Positions 7,970-16,681 of a stretch of 64,000 nucleotides of DNA are shown piece after piece. Positions within the stretch are counted from its first letter, which is position 1, and each line of letters opens with the position of its first letter. This DNA comes from Citrobacter sp. RHB25-C09. GTDB lineage: Bacteria > Pseudomonadota > Gammaproteobacteria > Enterobacterales > Enterobacteriaceae. A model generated the notes under the pieces. That model was not told where the DNA came from. It did no database searches and saw nothing but the letters and a program-made list of their open reading frames with translations. Location: positions 2,666,001-2,730,000 of the forward strand of contig NZ_CP057483.1 in assembly GCF_013836145.1 (NCBI RefSeq). The letters run 5' to 3'. Made by a program: the position numbers and the translations under genes.

Positions 7970-9394
7970 ATGAATGACGGCAAGCAGCATCCCACCTTTC
8001 TCTTCCACGATTACGAAACCTTCGGCACTCATCCGGCGCTCGACAGACCTGCGCAGTTTGCTGCCATCCGAACCGACAGCGATTTCAACATCACTGGCGA
8101 ACCGGAAGTGTTTTACTGCAAACCTGCGGACGACTATCTCCCGCAACCGGGAGCCGTAATGGTCACCGGCATCACCCCACAGGAAGCACGAGAGAAAGGT
8201 GAAAACGAAGCGGCGTTTGCCGCGCGCATCCATGCGCTGTTTACCGTCCCGAAGACCTGCATCATCGGTTATAACAACGTGCGTTTCGACGATGAAGTGA
8301 CGCGTAACCTGTTGTACCGTAATTTCTACGATCCTTACGCCTGGAGCTGGCAGCATGACAATTCGCGCTGGGATCTGCTGGACGTGATGCGCGCCTGCTA
8401 CGCGTTGCGACCGGAAGGCATCAACTGGCCGGAAAATGACGACGGATTACCCAGTTTTCGCCTTGAGCACCTGACTAAAGCCAACGGGATTGAACACAGC
8501 AACGCTCACGATGCCATGGCAGATGTCTATGCCACCATTGCGATGGCGCAGTTGGTCAAGTCACGGCAGCCGCGTCTTTTTGACTATCTCTTCAGCCACC
8601 GTAACAAGCATAAGCTGGCGGCGCTGATCGACGTACCGCAGATGAAGCCGCTGGTGCATATCTCCGGCATGTTTGGTGCATGGCGTGGCAATACCAGTTG
8701 GGTTGCGCCGCTGGCCTGGCATCCGGAGAATCGTAACGCGGTCATTATGGTAGACCTTGCCGGTGACATCTCCCCCCTACTCGAACTTGATAGCGACACG
8801 CTGCGCCAGCGCCTCTATACCGCCAAAGCTGACCTTGGCGATAACGCAGCGGTACCGGTGAAACTGGTGCATATCAATAAATGCCCGGTACTGGCACCGG
8901 GGAATACCCTGCGTCCGGAAGATGCCGAGCGGCTGGGGATCAATCGCCAGCAGTGCCTTGATAATCTGAAAGTTCTGCGTGCAAACCCGCAGGTTCGCGA
9001 CAAAGTCGTCGCTATATTTGCAGAGGCGGAGCCGTTTACGCCGTCGGATAATGTGGACGCCCAGCTCTATAACGGCTTTTTCAGCGACGCGGACCGCGCG
9101 GCGATGAAAATTATTCTTGAAACGACGCCGCAGAATCTGCCAGCACTGGATATCACGTTTGCCGATCCGCGTATCGAAAAGCTGTTATTCAACTATCGGG
9201 CGCGTAACTTCCCGGGAACGTTGGATGAGGCGGAACAACAGCGCTGGCTTGAACACCGTCGTCAGGTCTTTACCCCAGAGTATTTGCAACGCTACGCCGA
9301 AGAACTTGAACAACTTTATAACGAGTATCAAGGGGATGCGGAGAAGCAGGCATTGCTAAAAGCCCTGTTCCAGTACGCGCAAGAGATAGTCTGA
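7970..9394 (+). CDS. sbcB: Exodeoxyribonuclease I (SbcB / XonA)
   Basis: This single-strand-specific 3'-to-5' DNA exonuclease acts in mismatch repair and recombination. It belongs to the DEDDh family: DYETFG supplies Asp14 and Glu16, NVRFDDE supplies an aspartate near 107-108, and HDAMAD supplies His180 and Asp185. The middle and C-terminal parts contain the SH3-like and helical domains of ExoI (GNTSWVAPLAWHPENRNAV and onward). At 474 residues it is full length. It is followed by a strong terminator shared with the convergent plaP. No sign of truncation. Confidence 0.96.
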   Translation: MNDGKQHPTFLFHDYETFGTHPALDRPAQFAAIRTDSDFNITGEPEVFYCKPADDYLPQPGAVMVTGITPQEAREKGENEAAFAARIHALFTVPKTCIIGYNNVRFDDEVTRNLLYRNFYDPYAWSWQHDNSRWDLLDVMRACYALRPEGINWPENDDGLPSFRLEHLTKANGIEHSNAHDAMADVYATIAMAQLVKSRQPRLFDYLFSHRNKHKLAALIDVPQMKPLVHISGMFGAWRGNTSWVAPLAWHPENRNAVIMVDLAGDISPLLELDSDTLRQRLYTAKADLGDNAAVPVKLVHINKCPVLAPGNTLRPEDAERLGINRQQCLDNLKVLRANPQVRDKVVAIFAEAEPFTPSDNVDAQLYNGFFSDADRAAMKIILETTPQNLPALDITFADPRIEKLLFNYRARNFPGTLDEAEQQRWLEHRRQVFTPEYLQRYAEELEQLYNEYQGDAEKQALLKALFQYAQEIV

Positions 9395-9404
9395 ATGTGA
9401 GATA

Positions 9405-9440
9405 TAAAAAAACCGGAGGCGATGGTCTCCGGTTTTTTTT
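9405..9440. terminator. Terminator between sbcB and plaP
   Basis: ACCGGAG pairs with CTCCGGT (stem 9411-9434, eight-base loop), with a run of A before and a run of eight T after. It is a strong intrinsic terminator for sbcB on the + strand, and the A tract makes it a possible terminator for plaP on the - strand. Confidence 0.85.
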
Positions 9441-9518
9441 GCCCGATGGCGCTTCGCTTACGCGAGCCTACGGGTTTGTCGTTTTTAGGCCGGGTAAGCG
9501 TTAGTGCCCCCCGGCAAG
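9441..9518. repeat. REP pair (BIME) between sbcB and plaP
   Basis: Two imperfect REP units in opposite orientation: GCCCGATGGCGCTTCGCTTA at the start (unit 9441-9474) and TAGGCCGGGTAAGCGTTAG in the second (unit 9486-9518). Such elements lie between convergent genes in enteric bacteria; they bind gyrase or IHF in some classes and protect 3' ends of mRNA. Confidence 0.75.
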
Positions 9519-9521
9519 TCA

Positions 9522-10880
9522 TTACGCGACGTCTTCGTACTGTGGCACCGGGTTGCGGAAGCTTTTGGTTACGCAAGCCAGATAGACCAGACCGATACCT
9601 GCCCAGATCAGACCCAGGACCATTGAGCTCTCTTCCAGGTTGATCCACAGTGCGCCTACCGTCAGCGCGCCACATACCGGCAGAATCAGGTAATTGAAGT
9701 GGTCTTTCAGCGTCTTGTTACGTTTTTCGCGGATCCAGAACTGTGAAATAACAGACAGGTTCACGAAGGTAAACGCCACCAGCGCACCGAAGTTGATTAG
9801 CGCAGTCGCTGTCACCAGGTCAAAGTTGATCGCCAGCAGAGCAATAGCGCCAACCAACAGCACGTTCCATGCCGGAGTACGCCATTTCGGATGAATGTAA
9901 CCGAAGAAGCGCGTCGGGAAAACGCCGTCACGGCCCATGACGTACATCAGACGAGAAACGCCTGCATGGGCGGCCATACCGGATGCCAGTACGGTCACGC
10001 TGGAGAAAATCAGCACGCCCCACTGGAAGGTTTTACCCGCAACGTACAGCATGATTTCAGGCTGCGACGCATCCGGCTCTTTAAAACGCGAGATATCCGG
10101 GAAATACAGCTGCAGGAAGTACGACGCCCCGATAAAGATCAACCCACCAATCAGTGCGGTCAGGAAGATCGCTTTCGGAATCACGCGCTCTGCGTCTTTG
10201 GTTTCTTCAGACAGAGAAGAAATACCGTCGAAGCCGAGGAATGAGAAGCACAAAATGGTCGCACCGGTGATCATCGGTACAACATGAGCGCCTTCAGACC
10301 AGAACGGACGAGAGCTAACCAGTGTACCAGCGCCTTCACCGTGCGAAACGCCGTAAATGATCAGACCCACAATCACCGCAACAATCCCCATCTGCAGAAT
10401 AACAATCAGGGTGTTGAAGTTCGCCACGGTCTTGATGCTGCGCAGGTTAGAGATGGTCATAAAGGCCACCAGCGCCACAACAAAGATCCACGACGGCACG
10501 GACGGTACCAGGGCTTCAAAGTAAATTTTTGCCAGCAGGATGTTGATCATCGGCATGAACAGATAGTCCAGCAGAGATGACCAGCCCACCATAAAGCCAA
10601 CTGTCGGGCTAATGGATTTCTGAGCATAGGTATACGCAGAGCCAGCGGACGGGAAACGACGTACCAGTTTACCGTAGCTCAGCGCAGTAAAAAGAATAGC
10701 GACCAGTGCAAAGGCATAAGCCGTTGCAACGTGACCATCAGTAAGACCTGACACGATACCAAACGTATCGAACAGCGTCATCGGCTGCATATAGGCCAGG
10801 CCCATCATGACAACCGGAATCAACGTAAGCGTTTTACGTAATTCCACGCGAGAGGTTTTTGGAGTAACGTTATGCGACAT
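9522..10880 (-). CDS. plaP: PlaP low-affinity putrescine importer
   Basis: This amino-acid-polyamine-organocation transporter has about 12 hydrophobic segments in 452 residues. In E. coli PlaP (YeeF) imports putrescine by proton symport and its loss affects pili-driven surface motility. The first helix carries TLTLIPVVMMGLAYMQP, and the helix-6 segment GFDGISSLSEETKDAERVIP is characteristic of the family. The frame also allows an ATG two codons upstream at 10886, but that codon sits directly against the GGGG ribosome binding site. The ATG at 10880 has the right spacing and gives the expected MSHN N-terminus. Transcribed alone, convergent with sbcB. Confidence 0.94.
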   Translation of the reverse strand: MSHNVTPKTSRVELRKTLTLIPVVMMGLAYMQPMTLFDTFGIVSGLTDGHVATAYAFALVAILFTALSYGKLVRRFPSAGSAYTYAQKSISPTVGFMVGWSSLLDYLFMPMINILLAKIYFEALVPSVPSWIFVVALVAFMTISNLRSIKTVANFNTLIVILQMGIVAVIVGLIIYGVSHGEGAGTLVSSRPFWSEGAHVVPMITGATILCFSFLGFDGISSLSEETKDAERVIPKAIFLTALIGGLIFIGASYFLQLYFPDISRFKEPDASQPEIMLYVAGKTFQWGVLIFSSVTVLASGMAAHAGVSRLMYVMGRDGVFPTRFFGYIHPKWRTPAWNVLLVGAIALLAINFDLVTATALINFGALVAFTFVNLSVISQFWIREKRNKTLKDHFNYLILPVCGALTVGALWINLEESSMVLGLIWAGIGLVYLACVTKSFRNPVPQYEDVA

Positions 10881-11027
10881 GGTCATTCCCCTTTACGGCG
10901 AACACCGTCGCGTAAGCAAAAAATTGCCCCATTTTCAGGATTCCTCAGCGACAACAACTGTCGGTTTTTGGTAAATATCTATCCGGTACGAAGCCCGGCC
11001 TCTTTGTATGAATGATCGGTTTGATGC

Positions 11028-11061
11028 AAAAAAATAACCGACGCGTATTAAAACGTCGGTT
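11028..11061 (-). terminator. Terminator downstream of yeeY
   Basis: AACCGACG at 11036-11043 pairs with CGTCGGTT at 11054-11061. Read on the - strand the stem is followed by A and seven T, a clear intrinsic terminator about 90 bases after the yeeY stop codon and ahead of plaP. The remaining bases between plaP and yeeY hold the plaP 5' region; I see nothing else there. Confidence 0.8.
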
Positions 11062-11147
11062 AATGTCATTTTTTGCAAGCGGCGCATTGTCCCTAAAATG
11101 GGGAGAAATGACAAGAGAATGAAAGCCCTGTCATTAAAAATTTTTTC

Positions 11148-12077
11148 TTAACCGTTTGATTTGGCAGCGCAGGCTTTTTCATAGACTCCGGCGATAGCAT
11201 TATTTGCTAAAATGGCATCTCGCCACCAGGCGCAGGCCAGGCCCGCAGTCTGTTCATTCCAGCCGATCCAGACCGGCTCGTAGAACGTCTGTGCCGCCAC
11301 TTTTTTCTCGATCAGCGCCCCGCTGTCCAGAAAACGTTGTGCCAGGTAGCGAGGCAGATAACCGCATCCCAGCCCATTAATTTGCAGTTCCAGCTTGGTT
11401 TTAAAGTCAAAAACCGTTATCGCTTCCTGGTCATCCAGGAGTTGCGAGCCTGAGGCATGTGCGGGATGAGCAGTATCGCCAACCACAATGGCGCGGTAGC
11501 GCTTAATGACGCTACGACTTAACGGTTCGTTCTCAAGCGCCAGAGGATGATGGGAAGCGACGGCAAAAACCTGTTCAAGAAAGCCCAGTTGCACAAAACC
11601 GTACTCACTCGATGCTGGCGGTTCATGCATTGCACCCACGATGATGTCGGCGTTGCCCTGGGTCAACGCATCCCACGATCCTCCCAGCACACCGTTAATG
11701 AATTTCAGACGCGTAACGCTGTGATGCTGATAAAAAGATTCAATGAGGGGGGCGAGTAGTGAAAATGGGAAGGTGTCGTCGACGCCAATAACCAGTTCAT
11801 TTTCCCACCCCTGATGAAGTTTGACGGCCTGCTTTTCCAGCTCCCTCACGGTATGCAGCACTTCCCGACCTTTTTCCAGCAGCATTTGTCCCGTACGTGT
11901 GAAGCGAGCGCGATGGCCGCTACGATCGAGAATTTGAATATTGAGATCGCTTTCGAGACGGTGAACGGTATAGCTGAGCGCAGAGGGCGTCTTGTACAGT
12001 TTTGCCGACGCCGCCGCGAAGCTGCCCTCTTTATCCAGGGCATCGAGAATGATGAGAACATCCAGCAGTGGTTTCAT
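11148..12077 (-). CDS. yeeY: YeeY LysR-type transcriptional regulator
   Basis: This 309-residue LysR-family regulator has an N-terminal winged helix-turn-helix (residues about 5-65, containing GSFAAASAKLYKTPSALSYT) and a C-terminal periplasmic-binding-like effector domain starting near residue 90. Target and inducer are not known with confidence. The neighbour plaP on the same strand is separated by a terminator and other genes are unrelated, so the context does not reveal the regulon. The frame is intact. yeeZ lies 46 bases upstream on the same strand and may be co-transcribed. Confidence 0.9.
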   Translation of the reverse strand: MKPLLDVLIILDALDKEGSFAAASAKLYKTPSALSYTVHRLESDLNIQILDRSGHRARFTRTGQMLLEKGREVLHTVRELEKQAVKLHQGWENELVIGVDDTFPFSLLAPLIESFYQHHSVTRLKFINGVLGGSWDALTQGNADIIVGAMHEPPASSEYGFVQLGFLEQVFAVASHHPLALENEPLSRSVIKRYRAIVVGDTAHPAHASGSQLLDDQEAITVFDFKTKLELQINGLGCGYLPRYLAQRFLDSGALIEKKVAAQTFYEPVWIGWNEQTAGLACAWWRDAILANNAIAGVYEKACAAKSNG

Positions 12078-12123
12078 ACTCGCCCCCTTGCGATGTATGG
12101 CGACGCCCTGCTGGCGGAATGCG

Positions 12124-12948
12124 TTATTCCAATGGCATCACCAGCGGATCGGGATACTGGTATTCAAACCCAAGTTCATTGCAAATCCGGCTACCATCAA
12201 TGATTTTACCTTTGCCGTTATCCGGCGCGTCGCGAAACTGAGGCGGTTCCATACCCAGCAGACGCGCCATCTGCGGATAGAAGACGTTACGTGCGGGATG
12301 TACAGGCGCACATATATTATAGATGTGTCCCCCTTTCGGTGCCTGTAACAAAAGCGTGATAGCGGCAATCACATCTTCAAGATGAACCAGATTCACGCCA
12401 TGTTCGCCGTCAGGCGCGGTTTTCCCCGCGAAGAAGCGTCCAGGATGACGACCAGGACCGACAAGACCCGCCAGACGCAAAATATCAACCGAGGTTCCCG
12501 GAAGGTTGTGCAACCAGTCCTCCAGCTCTTTTAATACGCGCCCACTGGCTGTGACCGGATTGCGGGGCGTACCCTCTTTCACCGTGCCCTGAACATCGCC
12601 GTAAACCGATGTTGAGCTGGTAAAAATAATGCGCGGAACACGATACGCCAACGCGCTATCTACCAGTTCCTGCATGGCCTGTAGATAAAAATCTTCTCCG
12701 GGGCCACTTCGGCGTGCGGGAAGCGTAATCACCAGCGCATCCACATCCATCAGCGCTTCGAGATCGTCCGCTTCACAAACCAGTTCCGGTTCAAGGCGCA
12801 ATGGGTAACCCTCAATCCCGCTCATGCGAGCCGCCTCCACGCCATCCAGTGTGGTTTTGCTGCCCGTCACCTGCCAGCCTCGCGCGGTGAGAGACATTGC
12901 CAACGGCATGCCCAACCAACCTAAACCGACAATTGCGACCTTCTTCAT
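12124..12948 (-). CDS. yeeZ: YeeZ NAD(P)-binding epimerase/dehydratase-like protein
   Basis: This 274-residue Rossmann-fold protein has an N-terminal dinucleotide-binding motif VGLGWLGMPLA (about residues 6-16). The segment SSTSVYGD near residue 114 supplies the catalytic-type serine and tyrosine of the extended SDR family. The E. coli homologue YeeZ has a known structure but no established substrate. It is divergent from the his operon: its start is about 95 bases from the his -35 box on the other strand. I cannot assign a reaction. Confidence 0.88.
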   Translation of the reverse strand: MKKVAIVGLGWLGMPLAMSLTARGWQVTGSKTTLDGVEAARMSGIEGYPLRLEPELVCEADDLEALMDVDALVITLPARRSGPGEDFYLQAMQELVDSALAYRVPRIIFTSSTSVYGDVQGTVKEGTPRNPVTASGRVLKELEDWLHNLPGTSVDILRLAGLVGPGRHPGRFFAGKTAPDGEHGVNLVHLEDVIAAITLLLQAPKGGHIYNICAPVHPARNVFYPQMARLLGMEPPQFRDAPDNGKGKIIDGSRICNELGFEYQYPDPLVMPLE

Positions 12949-13042
12949 CCGTTTTCTCCTGACTCCGGTTCTGTTTATATAAGGTTACGCCTGCATATTA
13001 TTACTAACAATTCATACTATAAATACGAAACAAAAAAAGCGC

Positions 13043-13072
13043 TTGCTTTAAGACGCTAAAGTGGTTTAGGTT
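13043..13072 (+). promoter_or_regulatory. Promoter of the his operon
   Basis: A -35 box TTGCTT (13043-13048) and a -10 box TAGGTT (13067-13072), 18 bases apart, are the elements described for the his primary promoter of Salmonella and E. coli. They lie about 40 bases ahead of the leader peptide. In those species this promoter is stimulated by ppGpp. Confidence 0.75.
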
Positions 13073-13110
13073 AACAGTCATCAAATGAATAAGCATTCAT
13101 CGAGAAAATT

Positions 13111-13158
13111 ATGACACGCGTTCAATTTAACCACCATCATCACCATCATCCTGACTAG
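13111..13158 (+). CDS. hisL: His operon leader peptide HisL (six histidines)
   Basis: A 15-codon reading frame encodes MTRVQFN followed by six consecutive histidines and Pro-Asp. Ribosome stalling in the histidine run under histidyl-tRNA shortage lets the antiterminator form and turns on the operon. The E. coli and Salmonella peptide, from memory, has 16 residues with FK and seven histidines. Here Lys and the first His appear replaced by a single Asn, as a three-base in-frame deletion across AAACAC would give. The rest of the leader RNA is normal: CTGGAAGA at 13177-13184 pairs with TCTTCCAG at 13193-13200, followed by the terminator hairpin. Confidence 0.93.
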   Translation: MTRVQFNHHHHHHPD

Positions 13159-13220
13159 TCTTTCAGGCGATGTGTGCTGGAAGACATTCAGATCTTCCAG
13201 TGGTGCATGAACGCATGAGA

Positions 13221-13257
13221 AAGCCCCCGGAAGATCATCTTCCGGGGGCTTTTTTTT
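13221..13257 (+). terminator. His attenuator
   Basis: A 15-base perfect stem (13221-13235 with 13237-13251, rich in C and G) is followed by a run of T, about 60 bases after the hisL stop and 47 bases before hisG. The preceding stem at 13177-13200 shares the GGAAGA/TCTTCC sequence, allowing the alternative pairings of classical attenuation. Confidence 0.93.
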
Positions 13258-13303
13258 GGTGCGCGTTTCAGTTCGGTTCAGACAGGATAATGAGGAAAAG
13301 AGA

Positions 13304-14203
13304 ATGTTAGATAACACCCGTTTACGCATAGCTATTCAGAAATCAGGCCGTTTAAGTGATGATTCACGCGAACTGCTGGCCCGCTGCGGTATTAAAATCA
13401 ATTTACACACTCAGCGCCTGATTGCGATGGCAGAGAACATGCCGATTGATATTCTGCGCGTGCGTGACGACGATATCCCCGGTCTGGTGATGGACGGCGT
13501 GGTAGACCTCGGGATTATCGGGGAAAACGTGCTGGAAGAAGAGCTACTAAACCGTCGCGCTCAGGGCGAAGATCCGCGCTATTTCACTCTGCGTCGTCTT
13601 GACTTTGGCGGCTGCCGCCTCTCGCTGGCAACGCCGGTGGATGAAGCGTGGGATGGCCCGTCCGCGCTTGATGGCAAACGCATCGCCACCTCTTATCCGC
13701 ATCTGCTAAAGCGCTATCTTGACCAGAAAGGCGTTTCTTTTAAATCCTGTCTGCTTAATGGTTCCGTTGAAGTTGCCCCGCGCGCTGGTCTGGCGGATGC
13801 AATCTGCGATCTCGTATCCACAGGCGCTACGCTTGAAGCCAACGGCCTGCGCGAAGTGGAAGTTATCTACCGTTCCAAAGCCTGTCTGATCCAACGCGAT
13901 GGCGAAATGGCCGACGCCAAGCAGCAGCTTGTCGACAAACTGTTAACCCGCATTCAGGGCGTTATTCAGGCGCGCGAATCGAAATACATCATGATGCATG
14001 CACCGAGCGAGCGTCTGGAAGAAGTGATTGCCCTGCTGCCCGGCGCCGAGCGCCCGACAATTCTGCCACTGGCAGGCGATCAACAGCGTGTGGCGATGCA
14101 CATGGTCAGCTCCGAAACTCTGTTCTGGGAAACCATGGAAAAACTCAAAGCGCTCGGGGCAAGCTCTATTCTGGTGCTGCCAATTGAGAAGATGATGGAA
14201 TAA
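13304..14203 (+). CDS. hisG: ATP phosphoribosyltransferase HisG
   Basis: HisG catalyses the first, feedback-inhibited step of histidine synthesis: ATP plus PRPP gives phosphoribosyl-ATP. It is the long form (299 residues), with the N-terminal periplasmic-binding-like catalytic domain and a C-terminal ACT-like regulatory domain that binds histidine. The PRPP-binding loop is visible around DAICDLVSTGATLEANGL (near residues 165-182). I chose the ATG at 13304, which follows GAGGAAAAG; the frame extends upstream to 13256 but that part overlaps the attenuator T run. First structural gene of the operon, followed by a REP pair before hisD. Confidence 0.97.
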   Translation: MLDNTRLRIAIQKSGRLSDDSRELLARCGIKINLHTQRLIAMAENMPIDILRVRDDDIPGLVMDGVVDLGIIGENVLEEELLNRRAQGEDPRYFTLRRLDFGGCRLSLATPVDEAWDGPSALDGKRIATSYPHLLKRYLDQKGVSFKSCLLNGSVEVAPRAGLADAICDLVSTGATLEANGLREVEVIYRSKACLIQRDGEMADAKQQLVDKLLTRIQGVIQARESKYIMMHAPSERLEEVIALLPGAERPTILPLAGDQQRVAMHMVSSETLFWETMEKLKALGASSILVLPIEKMME

Positions 14204-14216
14204 TTCCACTTATGCT

Positions 14217-14283
14217 GCCCGGTGGCGCTTAGCTTACCGGGCCTACAAGACCCGTAGGCCGGATAAACAATGTGCCGCCCGGC
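14217..14283. repeat. REP pair between hisG and hisD
   Basis: Two REP-like units in opposite orientation, GCCCGGTGGCGCTTAGCTTA at its start (14217-14246) and GTAGGCCGGATAAACAATG in the second (14254-14283). A REP element at the hisG-hisD junction is well known in Salmonella, where it stabilises upstream mRNA; the position is conserved here. Confidence 0.85.
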
Positions 14284-14300
14284 AAAAAAGGAAGACGATT

Positions 14301-15605
14301 ATGAGCTTTAACACCATTATCGACTGGAATAGCTGTACCGTAGAGCAGCAAAGTGAATTACTGATGCGCCCGGCGATTTCCGCCTCGGACAGCATTACCC
14401 GCACCGTAAGGGAGATCCTCGACAATGTTAAAGCGCGCGGCGATGATGCCCTGCGCGAGTACAGCGCGAAGTTTGATAACACGAACGTCGCTGCGTTAAA
14501 GGTTTCCACAGAGGAAATTGCAGCAGCCAGCGCACGACTGAGCGACGAACTCAAACAGGCCATGGCCGTCGCGGTAAAGAATATCGAGACGTTCCACAAC
14601 GCGCAAAAGCTACCCACAGTGGATGTGGAAACCCAGCCCGGCGTGCGCTGCCAGCAGGTCACGCGGCCGGTCTCATCCGTAGGTTTGTATATCCCTGGCG
14701 GATCGGCCCCACTCTTTTCTACGGTTCTGATGCTCGCCACACCGGCGCGTATTGCCGGGTGTCAAAAAGTGGTGCTCTGTTCCCCCCCGCCAATTGCCGA
14801 TGAAATTCTCTATGCCGCACAGCTTTGTGGGGTGCAGGAAGTCTTTAACGTCGGCGGCGCTCAGGCGATTGCTGCACTGGCGTTTGGCAGCGAGTCGGTT
14901 CCCAAAGTGGATAAAATATTCGGACCGGGTAATGCATTTGTCACTGAAGCAAAGCGTCAGGTCAGCCAGCGTCTCGACGGCGCGGCGATCGATATGCCAG
15001 CCGGACCGTCCGAAGTGCTGGTGATTGCCGACAGCGGCGCAACGCCAGATTTCGTTGCCTCTGACCTGCTTTCTCAGGCGGAGCATGGCCCGGATTCACA
15101 GGTGATTTTATTAACACCGGATGCAGACATCGCCCGCCGGGTAGCAGAAGCCGTGGAACGCCAGCTGGCTGAGCTGCCGCGTGCGGAGACGGCGCGTCAG
15201 GCACTGAGCGCCAGCCGTCTGATTGTCACTCGCGATCTGGCTCAATGTGTTGAGATCTCTAACCAGTACGGTCCGGAGCACCTGATTATTCAGACCCGTA
15301 ACGCACGCGATTTGGTGGATGGTATAACCAGCGCCGGATCGGTATTTCTCGGTGACTGGTCACCGGAGTCCGCGGGTGATTATGCATCCGGTACAAACCA
15401 CGTGCTGCCGACCTATGGTTATACGGCGACCTGCTCCAGCCTTGGACTGGCGGACTTCCAGAAGCGAATGACCGTACAGGAGCTGTCCCGCGAGGGGTTT
15501 TCCGCTCTGGCTTCGACGATTGAAACGCTGGCGGCGGCCGAACGCCTGACCGCTCACAAAAATGCCGTTACCCTGCGCGTAAACGCCCTTAAGGAGCAAG
15601 CATGA
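14301..15605 (+). CDS. hisD: Histidinol dehydrogenase HisD
   Basis: HisD carries out the last two oxidations of the pathway, L-histidinol to L-histidinal to L-histidine, with NAD and zinc. Its 434 residues match the usual length. Conserved segments include the substrate/NAD region PVSSVGLYIPGGSAP, IDMPAGPSEVLVI, the zinc-ligand SQAEHGPDSQ, and NQYGPEHL with the catalytic Glu-His pair. A good ribosome binding site (AAAAAAGGAAGA) precedes the ATG, which lies directly after the REP pair. The stop overlaps the hisC start by four bases (ATGA), so translation is coupled. Confidence 0.97.
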   Translation: MSFNTIIDWNSCTVEQQSELLMRPAISASDSITRTVREILDNVKARGDDALREYSAKFDNTNVAALKVSTEEIAAASARLSDELKQAMAVAVKNIETFHNAQKLPTVDVETQPGVRCQQVTRPVSSVGLYIPGGSAPLFSTVLMLATPARIAGCQKVVLCSPPPIADEILYAAQLCGVQEVFNVGGAQAIAALAFGSESVPKVDKIFGPGNAFVTEAKRQVSQRLDGAAIDMPAGPSEVLVIADSGATPDFVASDLLSQAEHGPDSQVILLTPDADIARRVAEAVERQLAELPRAETARQALSASRLIVTRDLAQCVEISNQYGPEHLIIQTRNARDLVDGITSAGSVFLGDWSPESAGDYASGTNHVLPTYGYTATCSSLGLADFQKRMTVQELSREGFSALASTIETLAAAERLTAHKNAVTLRVNALKEQA

Positions 15606-16681
15606 GCACTGAAAAGATGTTCAGCGTCACCGACCTGGCCCGTGAAAACGTCCGCATACTGACGCCGTACCAGTCTGCCCGTCGGTTGGGTGGCAATGGC
15701 GACGTCTGGTTAAACGCCAACGAATTCCCGACTGCGGTCGAATTTCAACTGACACAACAAACGCTCAATCGTTATCCGGAATGCCAGCCAAAAGCCGTGA
15801 TTGAAAACTACGCCCGGTATGCGGGCGTTAAGCCAGAGCAGGTGCTGGTAAGTCGTGGTGCAGATGAAGGCATCGAACTCCTCGTTCGCGCCTTCTGCGA
15901 ACCGGGTAAAGACGCGATACTTTTCTGCCCACCAACCTACGGCATGTACAGCGTCAGTGCCGAAACCATCGGCGTTGAATGTCGCACTGTCCCCACGCTT
16001 GCCGACTGGCAGCTTGATATGCAGGGTATTTCCGACAAGCTGGATGGCGTGAAAGTAGTATATGTATGCAGCCCGAACAACCCAACCGGACAGCTCATCA
16101 ACCCGCAGGACCTGCGCACGTTGCTGGAGCTGACGCGCGGTAAAGCGATCGTCGTCGCTGATGAAGCCTATATCGAATTTTGCCCACAGGCGACACTGGT
16201 TGGCTGGTTGTCTGAGTATCCGCACCTGGTGGTCTTGCGTACGCTGTCAAAAGCCTTTGCGCTGGCCGGACTGCGCTGTGGATTTACGTTGGCAAATGAA
16301 GAGGTGATTAACCTGCTGCTGAAGGTGATCGCCCCCTACCCACTTTCCACACCTGTCGCCGACATTGCTGCCCAGGCGCTCAGCCCGCAGGGTATTAATG
16401 CGATGCGCGAACGCGTGGCGCAAATTCTCGTTGAGCGCCAGTCTCTGGTTAAAGCGCTTCAGGATATCCCCTGTGTTGAGCAGGTTTTTAATTCCGAAAC
16501 GAATTACATCCTGGCGCGCTTTACCGCCTCAAGCAGTGTATTTAAATCTTTGTGGGATCAGGGCATTATCTTACGTGATCAGAACAAGCAACCCTCTTTA
16601 AGCGGCTGTCTGCGGATTACTGTCGGAACCCGTGAAGAAAGCCAGCGCGTCATTGACGCTTTACGTGCGGAGCAAGTATGA
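15602..16681 (+). CDS. hisC: Histidinol-phosphate aminotransferase HisC
   Basis: HisC is a PLP-dependent class I/II aminotransferase converting imidazole acetol phosphate and glutamate to L-histidinol phosphate and 2-oxoglutarate. The PLP-binding residues are present: Asn160 in CSPNNPTG, Asp187 and Tyr190 in VADEAYIEF, and the Schiff-base lysine Lys217 in TLSKAFALAGLR. The length of 359 residues is close to the E. coli enzyme. It overlaps hisD by four bases and hisB by four bases. Confidence 0.97.
   Translation: MSTEKMFSVTDLARENVRILTPYQSARRLGGNGDVWLNANEFPTAVEFQLTQQTLNRYPECQPKAVIENYARYAGVKPEQVLVSRGADEGIELLVRAFCEPGKDAILFCPPTYGMYSVSAETIGVECRTVPTLADWQLDMQGISDKLDGVKVVYVCSPNNPTGQLINPQDLRTLLELTRGKAIVVADEAYIEFCPQATLVGWLSEYPHLVVLRTLSKAFALAGLRCGFTLANEEVINLLLKVIAPYPLSTPVADIAAQALSPQGINAMRERVAQILVERQSLVKALQDIPCVEQVFNSETNYILARFTASSSVFKSLWDQGIILRDQNKQPSLSGCLRITVGTREESQRVIDALRAEQV

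Noticed and set aside
13132..13149. Short tandem CAC/CAT repeat
   Set aside because: Not a microsatellite of interest by itself; these are the histidine codons of the hisL leader peptide.
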